15,052 nt of DNA from Jimgerdemannia flammicorona (GCA_003990745.1 RBNI01003869.1:1-15052); one strand, 5' to 3'. Shown: positions 1 through 9,170, counted from the stretch's first letter. Numbers and translations: made by a program. The notes: generated by a model from the letters alone, not told the origin.

Positions 1-2608
1 GTTCGATGTGCTTGAGGTGTTCTTCTTCAGTGCTACTGAAGATCAGGATATCATCAATGTATACCAGGACAAAGATATACAGCTGATCCTTGAAGACAGT
101 TTGCATGAGGTCTTGAAAGGTTGCTGGCACATTAGTGAGACCAAAGGCCATGACTAGGAATTCATAGAGTCCAAAGGGTGTCATGAAGGCAGTCTTGGGT
201 ATGTCTTCTGGCTTGATTCGAATTTGGTGATACCCAGAGGTAAGATCAATCTTGGTGAAGTACTTTGCATTCTTGAGAGCATCAAAGATTTGATCTATGA
301 GCGGTAGCAGATAATGGTTCTTGACTGTGATCTTGTTGAGTGCTCGGTAGTCTATACACATTCGCAGAGTATCATCCTTTTTCTTGACAAATAGGACTGG
401 GGAGCTAAAGGGTGACTTGCTTGGTTGAATGGCTCCTCACTTGATGAGTTCATTGAGTTCCTTCTTGACTGCTTCAATTTCGAGTGGAGATATACAGTAC
501 ATTTTCTTCTTAGGTATAGCTGCATCAGGTACCAACTTGATTTCGTGGTCATGGTCTCTTGAAGGTGGTAGGCCAGGTAGTTTGTCTGAGAAGACATCCT
601 TGTACTTGTTCAGTAGTAACTTGATGCTTTCACTAATTGATAGCTTCTTGTCTTCTTTCTTTGGTCCGATCAGTGCCACAAAGGCATAGGTAGCTTTCTT
701 GAGGGCCTTCTTGAACTGAATTGCTGAAAGAGTAGCAATTGAGGTTCTCGTCTGAGTCTTGTCTGGCTTGATGGTAATGTTGGCTCCATTCTGTATCAAG
801 GTGACTTCATTCTTGGTCCAATCAATCTGAGGGTTGTGCCGTATAAGCCAGGGTTTGCCTAGGATCAGGTCATGGTCTCCTAGTGGTGCTACCTCGAAAT
901 CTAAACATTCCCAGTACTTCTGGATCTTGAGGGGAAGTTTAGCAGCAATTGAGTTGATTGGTAGGGTGGTGCCATCTGCGGTGACAACTCTACCATTCTT
1001 GCCAGCTGGTTTGGTAAGAATCTTGAGCTTGTCAATGAGGTTCTTGTTGATGAAGTTCCCAACAGCTCCGCTGTCTATGAGAACATCTAGTTCTTGTCCC
1101 TTGACTAGACCTTTGAAGATGAGCATTGAGTTGGCTCAGTTCTCGGCTATACTTGCAACTTTGTCAGTACTGCCAAAGCCTTTCTGATCTCGCTTGGTTG
1201 AGGATAGCTTGGTGACTTCTTTGACAACTGGTAGGGTGGCTCGCTCCAGAATGAGCTATGCAATTCTGTCACCTTCATTGACAGTGTATGGCTGGTTCTT
1301 GTGATTGACTAGCAGGACTTGCATTTCACCTTGAAAGTCAGGGTCAATGACTCCAGCACCAACATCCAATGAGTGCTTGAAGCTGAGGCCAGATCTTAGT
1401 GCAATTCTTGCATAATGTTCCTTGGGGATTTTGACTAAAAGGCCAGTTGGAATGAGCCTTCTCTCGTGTGCCGGAATTGTGACTTGTTGTACTGCTTAAA
1501 GGTCCAAACCAATGGCTCCTTCTGACTGTGCTTGAGGGATCTGGGCCTTGGGGTTGACTCGCATGAAATTGAGTACAACTTCTTGTTCAACTGGTTGACC
1601 TTGAGTGTCTTTGGATAGGACCAGAATTCTCTTTGGTTCAGCAGTTTTCTTGGGACATTTGGTTGCAATGTGGCCAGGCTGATGGCAAAAGAAGTAGGCT
1701 CTAGCCTTCTTGAGGCACTCCTTTTCTTCAGGGGTAAGCTTGCCTTTCTTGTTCTTGTCAATGGTATCTAGATCCATGGGGGCAGGTCCAACAGTTCTGA
1801 CTTTGGGTTCCTCCCTTCTGTGGTTGTTGTTGTTGTTGTTGAAAGGTGGTCTCTTCTGTTTGAAGCAGTGACCGTAGGTGATGACATCAAACCTATCAGC
1901 AATTTTCATTACTGTATCTAGGTCCTTGGGTTCTTCTAGTTCGACATGAACTCAGGTTTGACCTTTCAGGCCTCGAATGTACTTGTCGACCTTCTCGTCT
2001 TCAGTGACATGTGGTAATTCTAGCAGGATTGACAGGAATTGTGCATTGTATGCTTACACAGACTTGAGTTATTTGACATTTGCCAGACGGTCTTGTGCGG
2101 CCTTAGTGCTGTTGACTGGTTTGAATTGGCCTTGAATGGCATCAGAGAATTCACCCCAGGTCTTGATTCAGCCAGAGAATCTGGTATTCTGGACATGATT
2201 TCGCCACCAGATTGCAGTATTCCCTCGGAGGAGTGTGGCGGCAAATTGGACTAGTGTTGCTTCTTCCAAATTGGTCAGCTCTCCATATTGCTCCAATTGG
2301 AAAAGCCAGGCATCAGTAGACAGTCCTCCTCTTTGACCATCAAAGGTGTCGGGCTTCTGAGGCTTGATAGTGACTACTATTAGATGTATTGATGTCAGTG
2401 GGGGTGCAGAGGTATGAGCAGAGGCCTTGCTTTCCTTTCTTTCTATGCGTTCTTGAAGTTGAGCAATCTGAGCTAGTGCATTCTGCAAAAGACTCTCAAT
2501 GGCCCCATTTAACTGAGTAGGGTTTTGCTGTTCTTCTTCTTCTTGATTGTATGAGGCATTGCCTGGACTGTAGGTACTGTATGAAGGGTTCCACCCGTTG
2601 TCCTCCAT
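1..2608 (-). pseudogene. gag-dUTPase-protease-RT polyprotein, broken by eight stops
   Basis: Start ATG at 2608. Gag (about 2608-1523) has a Gln/Glu-rich N-terminus and the usual retrotransposon capsid pattern (W-GEF near 2150, an RGLK motif near 1970). It ends in a zinc knuckle whose last three ligands survive (CHQPGHIATKC, 1655-1687), but the first cysteine position (1694-1696) is Tyr. dUTPase spans about 1522-1163. Protease has DSG at 1067-1075. RT starts near 600, with [30 protein letters not shown] and YIDD (50-61), and remains open to the edge. Stops read on the minus strand lie at 2168-2170 (TGA), 2069-2071 (TAA), 2054-2056 (TAA), 1952-1954 (TGA), 1496-1498 (TAA), 1256-1258 (TAG), 1136-1138 (TGA) and 437-439 (TGA). 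All segments between them are in the same frame, so there is no net indel. Each stop can be reached from CAA, CAG, CGA or TGG by one transition. Confidence 0.92.
1163..1522 (-). other. dUTPase domain inside the retrotransposon frame
   Basis: Trimeric dUTPases convert dUTP to dUMP and PPi and so limit uracil incorporation during DNA synthesis. All five family motifs appear in order over 120 codons. Motif 1 is EGAIGLDL, followed directly by the stop at 1496-1498. Motif 2 is RSGLSF. Motif 3 is GVIDPDFQG, with the catalytic Asp present but Phe where Tyr is usual. Motif 4 is GDRIA-stop-LIL, where Gln is expected at the stop. Motif 5 is the Gly-rich GFGSTD. The domain lies between the gag zinc knuckle and the protease, in the same frame as both, so it was part of the polyprotein and not a captured neighbour. 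The assignment rests on motif recognition by eye; no profile search was run. Confidence 0.85.
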
Positions 2609-2666
2609 AGTGTTGTGACTGATATCTTGAGAGGTATCTTGATAAGGCTAGGTGTAACTTTACCAC

Positions 2667-3097
2667 TGCTATCAAGTATAACAGTTCTAGTTTCTAAATG
2701 AGGAAGCGACTAGTTCTGGTAATCCTACATAAGTAGCTCGAAGAGATACTAAGGGTTCAAGTGTTCTTGAAGGATTTCTGAGAGAAAATATTCTGAAGCT
2801 TTATTCATGAGAACAAAGGAGATATTTATACAAGATCTGAAAGAAGGATCTGGAAGGATCTGAGAAATCAAAGGAAAATGGCAAGAGGAAAGTTCTTGGC
2901 AAAGATGACAAATGATGACAAATAAAGTTCTACAAGTTTCCAGGACATTCAGTAACTAACTAAATAAGTACTAGTTAATGCTCGGTGCCAAGAAGGGGAT
3001 TTCTAAGTACACGGAAAGTGCTGGAAGGTTATAGAATATTCAAGAAAGACAGAGAAAAGAAATAAACTATGCTAAAATGTTACAATAGCCCATGACA
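2667..3097 (-). repeat. Predicted 5' LTR of the gypsy element (431 bp)
   Basis: On the minus strand the segment begins TGTCATGGGCTATTG at 3097 and ends TACTTGATAGCA at 2667, giving the TG...CA ends of an LTR. It sits 58 bp upstream of the gag ATG. Inside, reading minus, is TATAAATA (2830-2823) followed 17 bp later by AATAAA (2805-2800), the usual U3/R order of promoter then poly(A) signal. No second LTR is in the window, so the borders are inferred from these signals and not from a repeat match. Confidence 0.7.
2800..2830 (-). promoter_or_regulatory. LTR TATA box and poly(A) signal
   Basis: On the minus strand TATAAATA occupies 2830-2823 and AATAAA occupies 2805-2800. Their close spacing within the LTR suggests transcription starts and transcript 3' ends both fall near 2790-2810, which would make R short. 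This is inferred from motifs alone. Confidence 0.6.
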
Positions 3098-3847
3098 TAC
3101 CAAGACAGTACCTTGTTGGTGATGGCAAAAGGAAGAAGGTATTATACTAAAACAGATATACTCCAGATATAGTTGAAGGTACCAGAAACTGTGAAAAAGA
3201 AGAGAAGATACTAATCTGATACTGATAAAGAGGCAACTCATCACTATTGCCTCTCTCTCACTGCCCTGCAATAGATACAGTAAACCAACTCAAGGTAGAG
3301 AGAGTAATAATTGTAGAAAGTGGACTCAGAAGATTGCCTACTAAACCATTGTGATCAGTAAGGTAGCAGAGAAAGAGGTATTATCTAATGCTCTCTGCAA
3401 ATGTGCAAATGGTATAAGTCCTGCTGACTGTTCGATTCTGTCATTGACTTTCACCCAATTATCAATAGTGTCTACAGATAAGTAATACCAGAATTGTTCA
3501 CTATATTAACTTATATCTTGTAAACTTTACTCTTACTCTATTTTAGTAAGGAGGTATTATATAAATAACTTCTCTGCAAGCTTTGCAACAGTTCTTTGAT
3601 CTTATTTCTACAGTAGATGAGTTCTTGAGGATTGACTAAAGGTCTTGCTTTAGATTTAGACTGTAAAATTAAATATACTCATTTGTAGAATTTTGTAATA
3701 TTTAGATATTTAGTTTTTAGTTTATAAAAATATTACAATCTGCAAGACAAATAAATAAATAATAAGTGAATATAACTGATGTATATAGATTATTTGCAAA
3801 TCTTGATCCATTATACTTAGCAGTGTTACCAGTATTCCAGTATTGCT
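3098..3847. other. AT-rich intergenic stretch, no gene seen
   Basis: No coding frame of note and no recognised RNA gene. AT content rises towards 3650-3800. An imperfect direct repeat is visible at 3375-3408 and 3551-3588 (GAGGTATTAT, then about ten variable bases, then CTCTGCAA and a second GCAA), with a shorter third copy of the first part at 3136-3149. It could be decayed mobile DNA, but I recognise no family. Confidence 0.5.
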
Positions 3848-3871
3848 AAAAAAAAAAAAAAAAAAAAAAAA
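3848..3871 (+). repeat. Homopolymer A tract (24 A)
   Basis: An uninterrupted run of 24 A. A similar run of 16 A lies at 4733-4748. Such tracts can be simple repeats or the tails of retroposed copies. No matching target-site duplication or recognisable body was found to the left, so a simple repeat is the default reading. Confidence 0.9.
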
Positions 3872-3969
3872 GGGTTGCTGAATGACATCATCAATTGTTT
3901 CCGTGACATCACAAGTGATTTTGTTTTTATCAAGCCGCTATTTCTCTTATTACTAAATGAACAATATTA

Positions 3970-5230
3970 TAGAATAAACATTACTTTGTTCAGAAATCTA
4001 GTTTCCCCTGTGAGGTCATTGTACCTCGAAAAATCGTTTGGATTTTTCATGTATAAAAATATTCGGGCATCATATCGACGAAGTTCTTGAGCACGGAAGG
4101 CGGTGGCTGCGGTGTCAACGTAGACGAAGAGTTTGCCAGTGTTAAATAATAAGCAGGAGCACTAAATGAGGGACATTCAGGCGTAGAACGCATATATTCC
4201 CTCCCTTAAAAATAAAATAAACTACAAATAAAGCCACTAAACCGTCCATCTACACCGCTTCTCTAACTATTGCATTCTCAGAACATTCCACCAACCTTGA
4301 CCTGGGAGAAGGGGATTTAGAGGTATCAGTGAGAGAATTGGACTGAACAGCCAACAACTGGTAAGTAGACAATTCACCCCAGACACGAGCTTGTCCTGCG
4401 GGAGCTTGCGATACAAATGCAGGTTGTACTTACCGACACGCATATCTCGTTCTTGAGCACTTTCTCCGTGTACTTCGTCCGAATCATCCCGTTCTTGACG
4501 ACAGGAATGCATTCGGAAGGGCACACGGCTCCTTGTCGGTGATCTTACAGTCATAGTGGTAGAAAGGACCCTTTCAAAATTGAGGTGAGCGAGCAAGTCG
4601 TTGTAAAAGACACTGGACATCCCACGCGGCCAGATAATATTTTGTCGCATCTTATCACTCTACTTGATCCAGCCATTGGATATGTAAAACTATTGCTCAT
4701 ATTAGGGAGTACAAGCAGGTGTCATATCTTCGAAAAAAAAAAAAAAAATCAGGTGGCCAAAAAAGCGTGTGATGGAAAAAACCTACCCGTAACAAAGCAT
4801 GTAACATGCAGGTTATTGCACGAATCATCGAGCCCATTTCTAATGATCATGCACATATCGCAGCTCAATATCAAGGATTATTCATTTTCTCGCAGGGCGA
4901 GAAGTCAGCCATGATGGCTCCGACTGACCATGACCGGGTTTCTCCTGCCACCATTCTCCTCGATCCTTCGGCACTAGCTATTTTTGTGGGAGAAGCCAAG
5001 GCAAAAATGGGCGGAATAACTAGTGGTATCGAGGCCATATCGAATTTGGGCGAGTCCTGCGCCCTTTGGGAGATCGAAGTGAATGCGCCGATACTTCTGG
5101 TCAGAGGTTGCTCACGGGATTGAAGTGTAGTAGAAGGTGCCGAGGTATAGGACCACGGCGGTCATGATGGGATATAGTAGGGCATGTTCCCTTGCGAAAT
5201 AAGGCTTACGATGAACAATGACTTTGATCG
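3970..5230. other. Unassigned region with protein-like fragments and splice-like sites
   Basis: No complete gene could be built here. On the minus strand an open stretch from about 4140 to 3974 includes GKLFVYVDTAATAFRAQ and ends in TAA; its first half has coding-like codon use. Another minus-strand stretch near 4580-4460 is followed by a consensus donor, GTAAGT, at about 4433. On the plus strand a frame from 4806 to 5123 follows a good acceptor (TTTTCTCGCAG, ending near 4896) and includes GEKSAMMAPTDHDRVSP. The pieces lie in different frames and on different strands, and none resembles a family I can name. Eroded gene fragments, or one intron-rich lineage-specific gene, are both possible. 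Confidence 0.3.
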
Positions 5231-5621
5231 CATAAATTTAATTCGGTTCAAGTTTGCTTTTGTAATTCCCATTTTAATGCAGTCATTATTTTGCCCGAAC
5301 CACTTCAGCTCAGACTGAGTCGGCCACCCTTTTTGGAGATGCTGCTTCAGTTGAAGGGGTCATCATATGTCATCACATGTTTGGCAACTCTGTATTTGGA
5401 GCATTGTGTCGTTACGGTGATAGACAATTCAATGTTATCTTGTCAAAAGAACTTGCTTTTCTTTTTTTATTAATTACACAGGATAGTATATTGGATGGAA
5501 AGTATCGAGTGTTATTTTGACTTTGGGTCACAAAAAATGCCAGTTTTTGTTGAATTGTGTGAATAATTGTGTGCGTCGAGTAATGTGGGGGGAGGAAGCG
5601 ATGTTGTACACATGGATGGAA

Positions 5622-6142
5622 CTAGAAGATCGCTGAAGCACCGCCAAGCTGTATTTTTTTTGTTTTTTTTTTTTTTTTTTTTGAAGAAAGAAAAAAGGTA
5701 AGCGACAAACATCATGCCATGCCAGACCCACGACGACAACGGGTTTCACAAGAAGGCCAAAAACCGGCGACGCGTACCTGAACAGCCTCGATTTCAGCCT
5801 CTGTCAGCAGCGCATGCTTGTACTTGGCGGGAAGCTCGGAGAACTCGATGGCGCCGTTCGCCGATTTCCTTGAAGTCCGCGCGGAGGATTGGGCAACGGA
5901 CGGTTGAGCGACAGACTTGGCGAGGTTGTTCGGGGCGAGGGGGTGGGTCGTGCCGTGATGCGGATCGTGGTCTGTCGGAGGGGAAGCGAAGATGCGTTTC
6001 GATTGTTAGAGCTAAATGTTGGCATATCAAACAACATATGGGAGGGGGGCGGCTTACCCTTCCATAGTAGCTTCCTGGGACCAAGGAACCGGATCATGGG
6101 CTTGCGGAACTCGGCGGCGGCTCTTGCGATAGTGGAATGCAT
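5622..6142 (-). CDS. KGD4: 2-oxoglutarate dehydrogenase subunit 4 (Kgd4/Ymr31, MRPS36 family), 101 aa
   Basis: Three exons on the minus strand: 6142-6058, 5971-5778 and 5648-5622; introns are 86 and 129 nt with GT...AG ends. In yeast and animals this small mitochondrial protein tethers the E3 subunit (lipoamide dehydrogenase) to the E1-E2 core of the 2-oxoglutarate dehydrogenase complex; it was first annotated as a mitoribosomal protein. The family signature is clear: near the N-terminus FRKPMIRFLGPRK, then DHDPHHGTTHPLAP, and a C-terminal FSELPAKYKHALLTEAEIEA followed by GGAS. The total of 101 aa is close to the family size. An in-frame upstream ATG at 6220 would add 26 residues; I prefer 6142 because the protein begins close to the conserved block with an Arg-containing leader. 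Intron 2 ends in a long A-rich tract (A20-C-A8 on the sense strand) just before TACAG, where a pyrimidine tract is usual. Downstream of COQ7 on the same strand. Confidence 0.85.
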
Positions 6143-6787
6143 GGGTTGCGGAGTGGAAGTTGGGGTAAAGTCCAACGGAAGGGGTAGGATGAGGGAGATG
6201 GGCTGAAATTCTTGGTGCATTGCCGCGATGCCTATTTTGGACGATAGCTGCCATCACGTGGTATGACGCATGAGTGATTATCATCACTACACCCGGCGCC
6301 CCGCACACGAACACATGAACATAAACAATCGTGCAACGGACGCATGGACGAACGGTTTCAATAAATTTCTGCGTAGAGCGGGTCTTCGTCGCAGTCCGTT
6401 CTTCTCTCTGCTTCGGATGCTCTGAAGAAGTTGCCAGCTAACCAACAAAACCAACCCGAGTATCCAAACATCGGAATGCAAACTTACATTTTGAGACTTC
6501 ACGATAATCAATATCTTACGCGTTTGGTCATTATGTTATTTGCACATGCGAAATTTCAAAAAGTTGTTCAGCCTTCGGTGTGACATAAGCTTGATGAAAC
6601 TGGACATGGTACATAGTATCCTACTAAACTCGTGCCAACTGTTGCTGTCGTCGGCATTGCCCAAGCCGAAAACTATTTCGATACACACGTCAGCCACACA
6701 TACAAGTCTGACCGTCCGATTCTCTAACCATAGGATGTGGGTAAATGGTCCCATTAAAAACGTTATTCTATTTCTTTTGTTGAAATC
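6143..6787. other. COQ7-KGD4 intergenic region
   Basis: About 645 bp between the COQ7 stop and the KGD4 start, presumably holding the COQ7 3' UTR and KGD4 promoter and 5' UTR. Apart from one CACGTG box I see no gene: open frames here are short and unlike any known protein. Confidence 0.5.
6255..6260. promoter_or_regulatory. CACGTG E-box upstream of KGD4
   Basis: A palindromic CACGTG within ATCACGTGG, 113 bp before the KGD4 start codon. In fungi this core is bound by bHLH factors of the Cbf1/Tye7/SREBP type. Function is inferred from position only. Confidence 0.4.
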
Positions 6788-7515
6788 CTATATACGTGTT
6801 GCAACCCAGATCGCGGCCTTGCATCCCTGGCCAATAACGGTCGAGAGAGGCCCGTGCAGAGGTGCGTTGCGCGCGTCAAAGTCAACGGCAATATCATGAT
6901 GCTCGAGCTCCTCGTCGCGGAATTGACTCACGACCTGCAATAGAATTTTGATGTTCAAAGGATGAACATCAATGGTTGATGTGCAGCGAGGCGTGTTGAG
7001 GATAGGGACATGAATAGTGAAACAACACGCACCTCGCTCAACTCCTTGATATCTTCGCTCGGCGTCAACTTCACGAGTTCCCTCAGCTGATCTTCGTAAT
7101 GATCGCTGATGACGGTCTCAACGGCCTCCGTGCAGGCCATGGCCGCCTCCTTCCCCATCAAGGCCGTCCCCGCGCCGACAACGAACCCAGCCACCTCCCA
7201 CAAGGGGCGCAACAGCGTGGGCCGAACGCGGTGGTGGGTGACTAGCTCGTCAAACTTGGAGAGGTGCTTCTTCTCCTGGTCCCACATCTCCTGGATAATG
7301 GGCGCCACGGCCTTGTCGTGGCCCAGCACGGCCAGCTGACCGCGGTAGATCCAATTGGCGCCGATCTCGCCCGCCTGGTCGACGCGGATCATGCGGTCCA
7401 GAAGGGCCCTCTCTGAAGCGGTGTGTAGACGGCTGGGCGGCTTTGTTGCTGCTGCTGTGGCAAGTGTCCTGGTGGTGGCGAACAGCACGGGGAATGTCTT
7501 TGCTCGAAGTGCCAT
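6788..7515 (-). CDS. COQ7: 5-demethoxyubiquinone hydroxylase Coq7, mitochondrial, 209 aa
   Basis: Two exons on the minus strand: 7515-7033 (161 codons) and 6934-6788 (48 codons plus TAG). The 98-nt intron has GTGCGT and TTGCAG borders and lies in phase 0. Coq7 is a diiron monooxygenase that hydroxylates demethoxyubiquinone in the next-to-last step of coenzyme Q synthesis on the inner mitochondrial membrane. The N-terminal 30 residues are rich in Arg, Ala and Thr with no acidic residue, as in a mitochondrial presequence. The two ferritin-like halves are visible: first [17 protein letters not shown] (E50) with DQEKKH (E81, H84), then [12 protein letters not shown] (E133) and [10 protein letters not shown] (E170, H173), which supply the likely iron ligands. 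Length matches the family. Divergent from YJU2, with 138 bp between start codons. Confidence 0.96.
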
Positions 7516-7653
7516 TGTGTTGTGGGCTTGAAAGAAACGAACACAGAAGGATGGTTGGTGACGTTACTCGTGACGTCATTCTGTGGCGGTTGTTTACCAA
7601 CTCTCCAACACACTCCGCTCTCTACTCCGCATCTCTACTCGTCTTGCATCACC
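7516..7653. promoter_or_regulatory. Divergent COQ7/YJU2 promoter with CRE-like sites
   Basis: Only 138 bp separate the two start codons, so both genes must share promoter sequence. It contains a perfect palindromic CRE, TGACGTCA (7571-7578), and a related TGACGTTA 12 bp earlier (7559-7566). CRE sites bind ATF/CREB-type bZIP factors in fungi. No clear TATA box is present. Co-regulation is inferred, not shown. Confidence 0.6.
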
Positions 7654-8657
7654 ATGTCTGAACGTAAGGTCATCAACAAGTACTACCCACCCAACTTCGA
7701 TCCCGCCGCGATCCCGCGGCGGAAGATGCCCAAGGACGCCCAGTACAAAGTCCGCCTCATGACTCCCTTCTCCATGCGCTGCGAGACCTGCGGCGAATAT
7801 GTCTACAAGGGCAAGAAGTTCAACGCGAGGAAGGAGGTCGTCGAGGGGGAGATGTACCACGCGATCAGGATCTTTCGGTTCTACATAAGGTACAAGTGAT
7901 TTTATTGCTCTCCGCAATCAACTCTTAAACCACTAAACTAAACTAACCATAACTCGCCTTCTCGCCTATCCCCTACCGTAGGTGCCCCCGCTGCTCCGCC
8001 GAGATTACCTTCAAGACAGACCCCAAAAACACTGATTATGTTGCCGAGCATGGTGCTGTCCGCAACTTCGAGCCATGGCGCGAGGAGCGAATCACGGGTG
8101 AAGAGGAAAAGAAGGCGAAAGAGGAGGAGGAGGAGAACAATCCAATGAAGGCATTGGAGAACCGTACAGAGGACTCGAAGCGTGAAATGGAAATCTTGGA
8201 CGCGCTTGACGAAATTCGCACACGCAACGCCCGCAACGAGCGTGTCGATGCGGACGACATCCTCGACAAGCTGACGGAGGAGGACAAGACGGTCGTCTGG
8301 TCCCAGCTGTCGCGCGAGGAGGAGGAAGATGAGGAACTCGCCAGGTCCATATTCCACACCACCGACGGCGAGTCCGTCAAGCGCCTGATGGAGGACGATG
8401 AGCCAGACCCCATCGAGCTCATCTCGAGTTCCGCGGCCGCTGTCTCGTTGCCCGCGTTTTCCGCGCCCGTTCAGACCAAGAAGCGGAAGGACAACGCGTT
8501 TTCGAGCCTTGGGGTCCTTGTCAAGAAGAAGAAGCCCGATGATCAGGTTGTGGCGTCCCGGAACGCTGGGACATCTGATTGTCCGGCAAAAGCCAAGCCC
8601 GTTTCTGCTCTCGCTGCTCTGGGATCTTATGACTCTGATTCCGATGGAAGCGAGTGA
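7654..8657 (+). CDS. YJU2: Pre-mRNA splicing factor Yju2 (CWC16/CCDC94 family), 303 aa
   Basis: Two exons, 7654-7889 and 7982-8657, with a 92-nt intron (GTACAAG...CCGTAG) that splits codon Arg79. Yju2 joins the Prp19-associated spliceosome after activation and promotes the first catalytic step in the nucleus. The start [13 protein letters not shown] is the hallmark of the Yju2 branch. [10 protein letters not shown] follows, and C43-x2-C46 with C80-x2-C83 form the predicted zinc-binding site; splicing is what brings the second pair (RCPRC) into frame. TDPKNTDYV and GAVRNFEPW are also family motifs. Downstream lie a long Glu/Lys-rich coiled-coil-like stretch and a low-complexity C-terminus with Lys-rich runs (KKRK, KKKK), likely nuclear localisation signals, ending in Ser/Asp repeats. 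Length is close to other Yju2 proteins. Confidence 0.96.
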
Positions 8658-9082
8658 AGATATCGACTTTATGGGCAGCTCGATTTCCTTCAATATTCTG
8701 CCCGCGATCTGATCGTCAACGTCACATTTCATGTTGATCGAGGTTGTGCTCTGTATCATCCTTTTGTACATAATTTTGTAATGTAGTGTCATCCCTCTAT
8801 TCATGGTATTGGCCTTTGATTGTGAATATAGAGAGTGTGATGTCATTTAGATCTTGCTATTAATTGCAAACCATGATTTGGAAATCCAAATAATGAACGA
8901 ATATAATTTTACTGTCACTATAGCATAAAAATACCTATCATAAAGCTTATTTAAGGAAACAAAGCGAAGGCGAATGGCAGCCCCTAGGTTCAATCTTCAT
9001 CATGAGCCGATGATACCTGTAACGATATTCCAACATCACCAAAAACAAATACATACCGCCACGTTGCCCTGACTCGAGATTA
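8658..9082. other. YJU2 3' flank, no gene seen
   Basis: AT-rich sequence that should hold the YJU2 3' UTR and poly(A) site. Near 8995-9080, read on the minus strand, an intron-like GTAATC...TTACAG and a following GTATCATCGG continue the NIP7 relic, but no open frame survives. Confidence 0.4.
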
Positions 9083-9170
9083 CCCTAAATGATGCGTCTT
9101 AACGACGTGGTTACCATACAGGAACGGCGTTTCGCCGTTGGGTTTGATGCACATTGTACTGGCCGTATTC
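9083..9170 (-). pseudogene. NIP7 fragment (60S biogenesis factor), relic
   Basis: On the minus strand, 9157-9083 (after the frame change) reads IKPNGETPFLYGNHVVKTHHLG and then hits TAA. This matches the start of the PUA domain of Nip7, a nucleolar protein needed for 60S ribosome assembly; IKP, E, FLYGNHV, K and LG agree with the human protein as I recall it. Upstream, EYGQYNV in another frame (9170-9150) matches the residues that precede IKP in Nip7, implying a small deletion at the junction. One His is duplicated in KTHHLG. The end of the fragment is followed by a donor-like GTAATC and, about 60 nt on, an acceptor TTACAG, as if an exon border was copied too. The rest of the protein (about 180 aa in full) is not recognisable. 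Hence a broken partial copy, apparently from genomic DNA and not mRNA. Confidence 0.6.

Larger units (their letters stand above)
1..3097 (-). mobile_element. Ty3/gypsy LTR retrotransposon, 5' part, inactivated
   Basis: A single minus-strand reading frame runs from 2608 to the left window edge. In order it encodes gag with a zinc-knuckle relic, a dUTPase domain, a retropepsin-type protease and reverse transcriptase. Protease ahead of RT, with RT of the gypsy type (YIDD box), places it in the Ty3/gypsy group. A predicted 5' LTR lies immediately upstream at 2667-3097. RNase H, integrase and the 3' LTR would lie to the left of the window, so element length and target-site duplication cannot be checked; the five bases next to the LTR edge are 3098-3102. 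I could not find a convincing primer-binding site: TGG starts on the minus strand at 2665, but what follows matches no tRNA 3' end I recognise. Eight in-frame stops make this copy non-autonomous. Confidence 0.93.

Noticed and set aside
2648..2665. Candidate primer-binding site starting TGG next to the LTR
   Set aside because: The implied tRNA 3' end does not match any nuclear tRNA I know; self-priming or a shifted LTR border are equally possible.
5804..6220. 138-codon frame that extends KGD4 at both ends
   Set aside because: Its right half is KGD4 exon 1 plus upstream sequence, and its left half reads through intron 1 and out of frame across exon 2; the spliced model matches the family instead.
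7938..8846. 302-codon open frame on the minus strand opposite YJU2
   Set aside because: It is the antisense shadow of the GC-rich, Glu/Lys-rich YJU2 exon 2, with no family features.
9123..9139. Perfect 7-bp hairpin AACGGCG-TTT-CGCCGTT
   Set aside because: It lies inside the NIP7 relic coding sequence and has no T tract or paired element to suggest a function.
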